Source: an uncultured beta proteobacterium (GTDB lineage Bacteria; Pseudomonadota; Gammaproteobacteria; Burkholderiales; Rhodocyclaceae). Taken from it: a stretch of 15,629 nucleotides of DNA. The stretch lies in contig CAIVZW010000174.1 in assembly GCA_903910495.1 (NCBI GenBank), positions 1 to 15,629 of the forward strand. Direction: 5' to 3'. Positions 14,037 to 15,629 of this stretch are shown here, one piece after another. The notes under the pieces are model-generated. The model did not search any database. It was not told the DNA's origin and saw nothing but the letters and a program-made list of their open reading frames with translations. Each line of letters starts with the position of its first letter. The stretch's first letter is position 1. Position numbers and translations under genes: made by a program.

Positions 14037-14995
14037 ATGGCCAAATCCCGCTCCGTACTTCCCCCGCTGGTCGGGGTAGTAACACTTGCCGCGTTGTCGT
14101 TGATGGCCTTCAACGCAGCAATCCGGGTTTGGATGCGTGCGCCACGAATCAGCGTCAAGGATGATCCATCGGCCTTCGGGCTGCCCTTCCGGGATGTTCT
14201 CCTGCCGACCTCCAACAGCAAGCAGATTCACGGCTGGTATATCCCGGTCACCGGCAGTCAGCCCGCGCCGACAATGATCGTTCTGCATGGATGGGGCGGC
14301 AATAGAGAGATGATGCTGCCGCTGGCCGATCCGTTTTATCACTCGGGTTATGCGCTGCTGTTTGTCGACGCGCGTAGTCATGGTGCCAGTGAAGACGACT
14401 CGTTTTCCTCACTGCCGCGCTTTGCCGAAGATCTTGAAAGTGCGCTCGACTGGCTGTTGCAGCAACCGGAAACGATCGCGCCAGAATCGGGCTGATTGGT
14501 CATTCGGTCGGCGCTGCCGCCTCTTTGCTGGTCGCTTCCAGACGAAAGGAAGTCGCCGCCGTCGTCAGCCTGGCATCCTTTGCCCATCCGGAAAGGATCA
14601 TGCGCCGTTACTTGGCCTCCAAGTCGGTACCCTTCATTCCATTCGGTTGGTACACGCTGAGCTACATCCAGCGCGTGATCGGCTACCGCTTTGAGGACAT
14701 CGCACCGCAGAACAGCATCGGAGGCATCGATTGCCCAGTGCTGCTGGCGCATGGCATCGACGACACGACCGTGCCGGTTGAGGACGCCGAACTGCTGCAC
14801 GCCGAATCGCGCAAGGAAAGCACGCGCCTGCTGCTGGTTGAAGGCAACCACGAAGATTACGAGGGATTGCGCAAGCGCGCCGAAGAGGTATTGAGTTTCG
14901 TCGCCGACGCGATGCGGCTCAAGAAGACAACGTTTGCAGACGATCAGTCCGGAACGGCAATCCCTTCAAGTAGCGTTTTCAGTTCGCCACTCTGA
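14037..14995 (+). pseudogene. Alpha/beta hydrolase, frameshifted before the catalytic serine
   Basis: A membrane-anchored alpha/beta hydrolase in two frames. Part 1 (14037-14494) starts at an ATG with GAGGAAG upstream, has an N-terminal hydrophobic segment (LVGVVTLAALSLMAFNAAI) and the oxyanion region LHGWGGN, and stops at TGA (14492-14494) after TIAPESG. Part 2 continues in another frame: bases from about 14482 read RIGLIGHSVGAAASLL, the nucleophile elbow with the catalytic Ser, then AHGIDDTTVPVED (Asp) and VEGNHEDYEG (His), to 14995. One base missing near 14480 would account for the break, giving about 319 residues. It may be a real inactivating mutation or a sequence error. The 3' end overlaps grxD by 52 bases, so the family's normal C-terminus probably lies near AMRLKK. 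The substrate is unknown. Confidence 0.85.
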
Positions 14996-15267
14996 TACAT
15001 CTCTTTCATGATGTCGCAGCCACCGACAAACTCGCCACGTACGTACAGTTGGGGAATGGTTGGCCAGTTGGCATAGGTCTTGATGCCATCACGAATCGCC
15101 TGATCCTCTAGCACGTTGACGCTGAAGAAAAGCGGCAACTTGCAGGCTTGCAGAATCTGCACCGCCGTCGCCGAAAAACCGCACATCGGCGCTTTCGGCG
15201 TTCCCTTCATGTAGAGCACCACCGGGTTACCCGTAACCTGCTCCTTGATCAGTTGCTGCACATCCAT
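14944..15267 (-). CDS. grxD: Monothiol glutaredoxin
   Basis: 107 residues, the usual Grx4/GrxD length. Active-site motif C29-GFS; glutathione contacts include K21 in YMKG, TIP (70-72) and GGCD (82-85). The family binds a [2Fe-2S] cluster as a dimer with glutathione, often with BolA-type partners, and delivers or traffics Fe-S clusters. The start is ATG 15267, with AGAGG just upstream, rather than the longer frame from 15297. It lies 65 bases after prmC on the same strand, an arrangement common in Betaproteobacteria, so they may be co-transcribed. The 3' end overlaps the frameshifted hydrolase frame. Confidence 0.96.
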   Translation of the reverse strand: MDVQQLIKEQVTGNPVVLYMKGTPKAPMCGFSATAVQILQACKLPLFFSVNVLEDQAIRDGIKTYANWPTIPQLYVRGEFVGGCDIMKEMYQSGELKTLLEGIAVPD

Positions 15268-15332
15268 GAAAAACCTCTTTATAGTTGAGTAAATCAATCG
15301 GGATTAAGTCTACCGGTTTCCGCCAGCCGGCG

Positions 15333-15629
15333 TCAAGGCAAACAGCCACCGCTCACCCGTTCAATCGCGGCCGCGTCGCACCACGAGCCGATGGCGCAAA
15401 AACCGGCGGCTTGCAGCAAGTCACGGACTTTGACCGCCTGATCGTAGCCGTGTTCAATCAATAGCCAACCACCGGGCGACAGATGGTCGCCGGCCCCGGC
15501 GACCAGGGCCCGCAGGCACGCCAGCCCGTCGCCACCGACCACCCCGTCGCAGAGGGCCAGTGGCGGTTCAAAGGGCAGACCGTTGTGCTGCAGGTGAGGA
15601 TCGCCAGCGGCGACATAGGGCGGGTTGGA
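15333..15629 (-). CDS. prmC: Peptide chain release factor N5-glutamine methyltransferase, 3' part
   Basis: Only the last 98 codons lie in the window; the 5' part runs past base 15629. The frame opens with SNPPYVAAGDPHL, carrying the NPPY catalytic motif of PrmC/HemK, which methylates the Gln of the GGQ motif in release factors 1 and 2. HLSPGGWLLIEHGYDQ and VRDLLQAAGF match the C-terminal half of this SAM-dependent fold. It ends at TGA 15335-15333. Position before grxD supports the call. No defect is visible in the part seen. Confidence 0.9.
   Translation of the reverse strand, partial: SNPPYVAAGDPHLQHNGLPFEPPLALCDGVVGGDGLACLRALVAGAGDHLSPGGWLLIEHGYDQAVKVRDLLQAAGFCAIGSWCDAAAIERVSGGCLP

Noticed and set aside
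1..15629. CRISPR array, tRNA, rRNA or insertion sequence
   Set aside because: Scanned by eye on both strands; no repeat-spacer pattern, no cloverleaf or rRNA-like stretch, no transposase motif or terminal inverted repeats found.

Overview
The window looks like a betaproteobacterial chromosome, most likely Rhodocyclales-like. This is inferred from the gene set and protein flavour (argH next to an AlgZ/AlgR pair, prmC followed by grxD, a heme-c chemoreceptor, DUF3391-HD-GYP and MEKHLA proteins), not from any database search. It splits into two parts. Bases 1 to about 7600 are an accessory signalling block, near 50% G+C in lines counted by hand. From about 8000 to the end is denser, GC-richer housekeeping DNA.

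Left block, all on the + strand: a soluble three-PAS histidine kinase (290-2215) overlaps by 4 bases a single-domain response regulator (2212-2643). A regulator with an N-terminal MerR/excisionase-type helix-turn-helix and a C-terminal receiver follows (2656-3282). A 184-base gap then holds two tandem 67-base repeats, each framing a 20-codon ORF. After it come a methyl-accepting chemotaxis protein with a periplasmic CxxCH heme-c motif (3467-5101), a soluble PAS histidine kinase (5117-6229) and a DUF3391-HD-GYP c-di-GMP phosphodiesterase (6246-7598). The likely theme is redox or respiratory-ligand sensing feeding chemotaxis, phosphotransfer and c-di-GMP turnover. No CheA, CheW or diguanylate cyclase lies in the window, so those partners must be elsewhere. 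A short box resembling AACGACGAATA recurs upstream of the first kinase and inside both repeats.

A 403-base stretch (7599-8001) without a convincing gene separates the blocks. On the minus strand beyond it are an algZ-like sensor kinase, an algR-like LytTR response regulator and a MEKHLA protein, in a tightly packed run (10260 down to 8002). argH diverges from this run and is followed after 15 bases by a Ser/Thr kinase with a C-terminal cyclic-nucleotide-binding-type domain. A convergent lipoprotein gene shares a CTAG with the kinase stop. A CMD/AhpD-like peroxidase gene and an alpha/beta hydrolase gene follow on the + strand; the hydrolase is frameshifted just before its catalytic serine. At the right edge, on the minus strand, are monothiol glutaredoxin grxD and the 3' part of prmC.

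Points most worth following up: the tandem 67-base repeats and their shared box, the heme-c chemoreceptor module, the helix-turn-helix-receiver fusion, the second kinase with its G1 Asp replaced by Asn, the break in the usual argH/algZ/algR/hemC neighbourhood, and the hydrolase frameshift.
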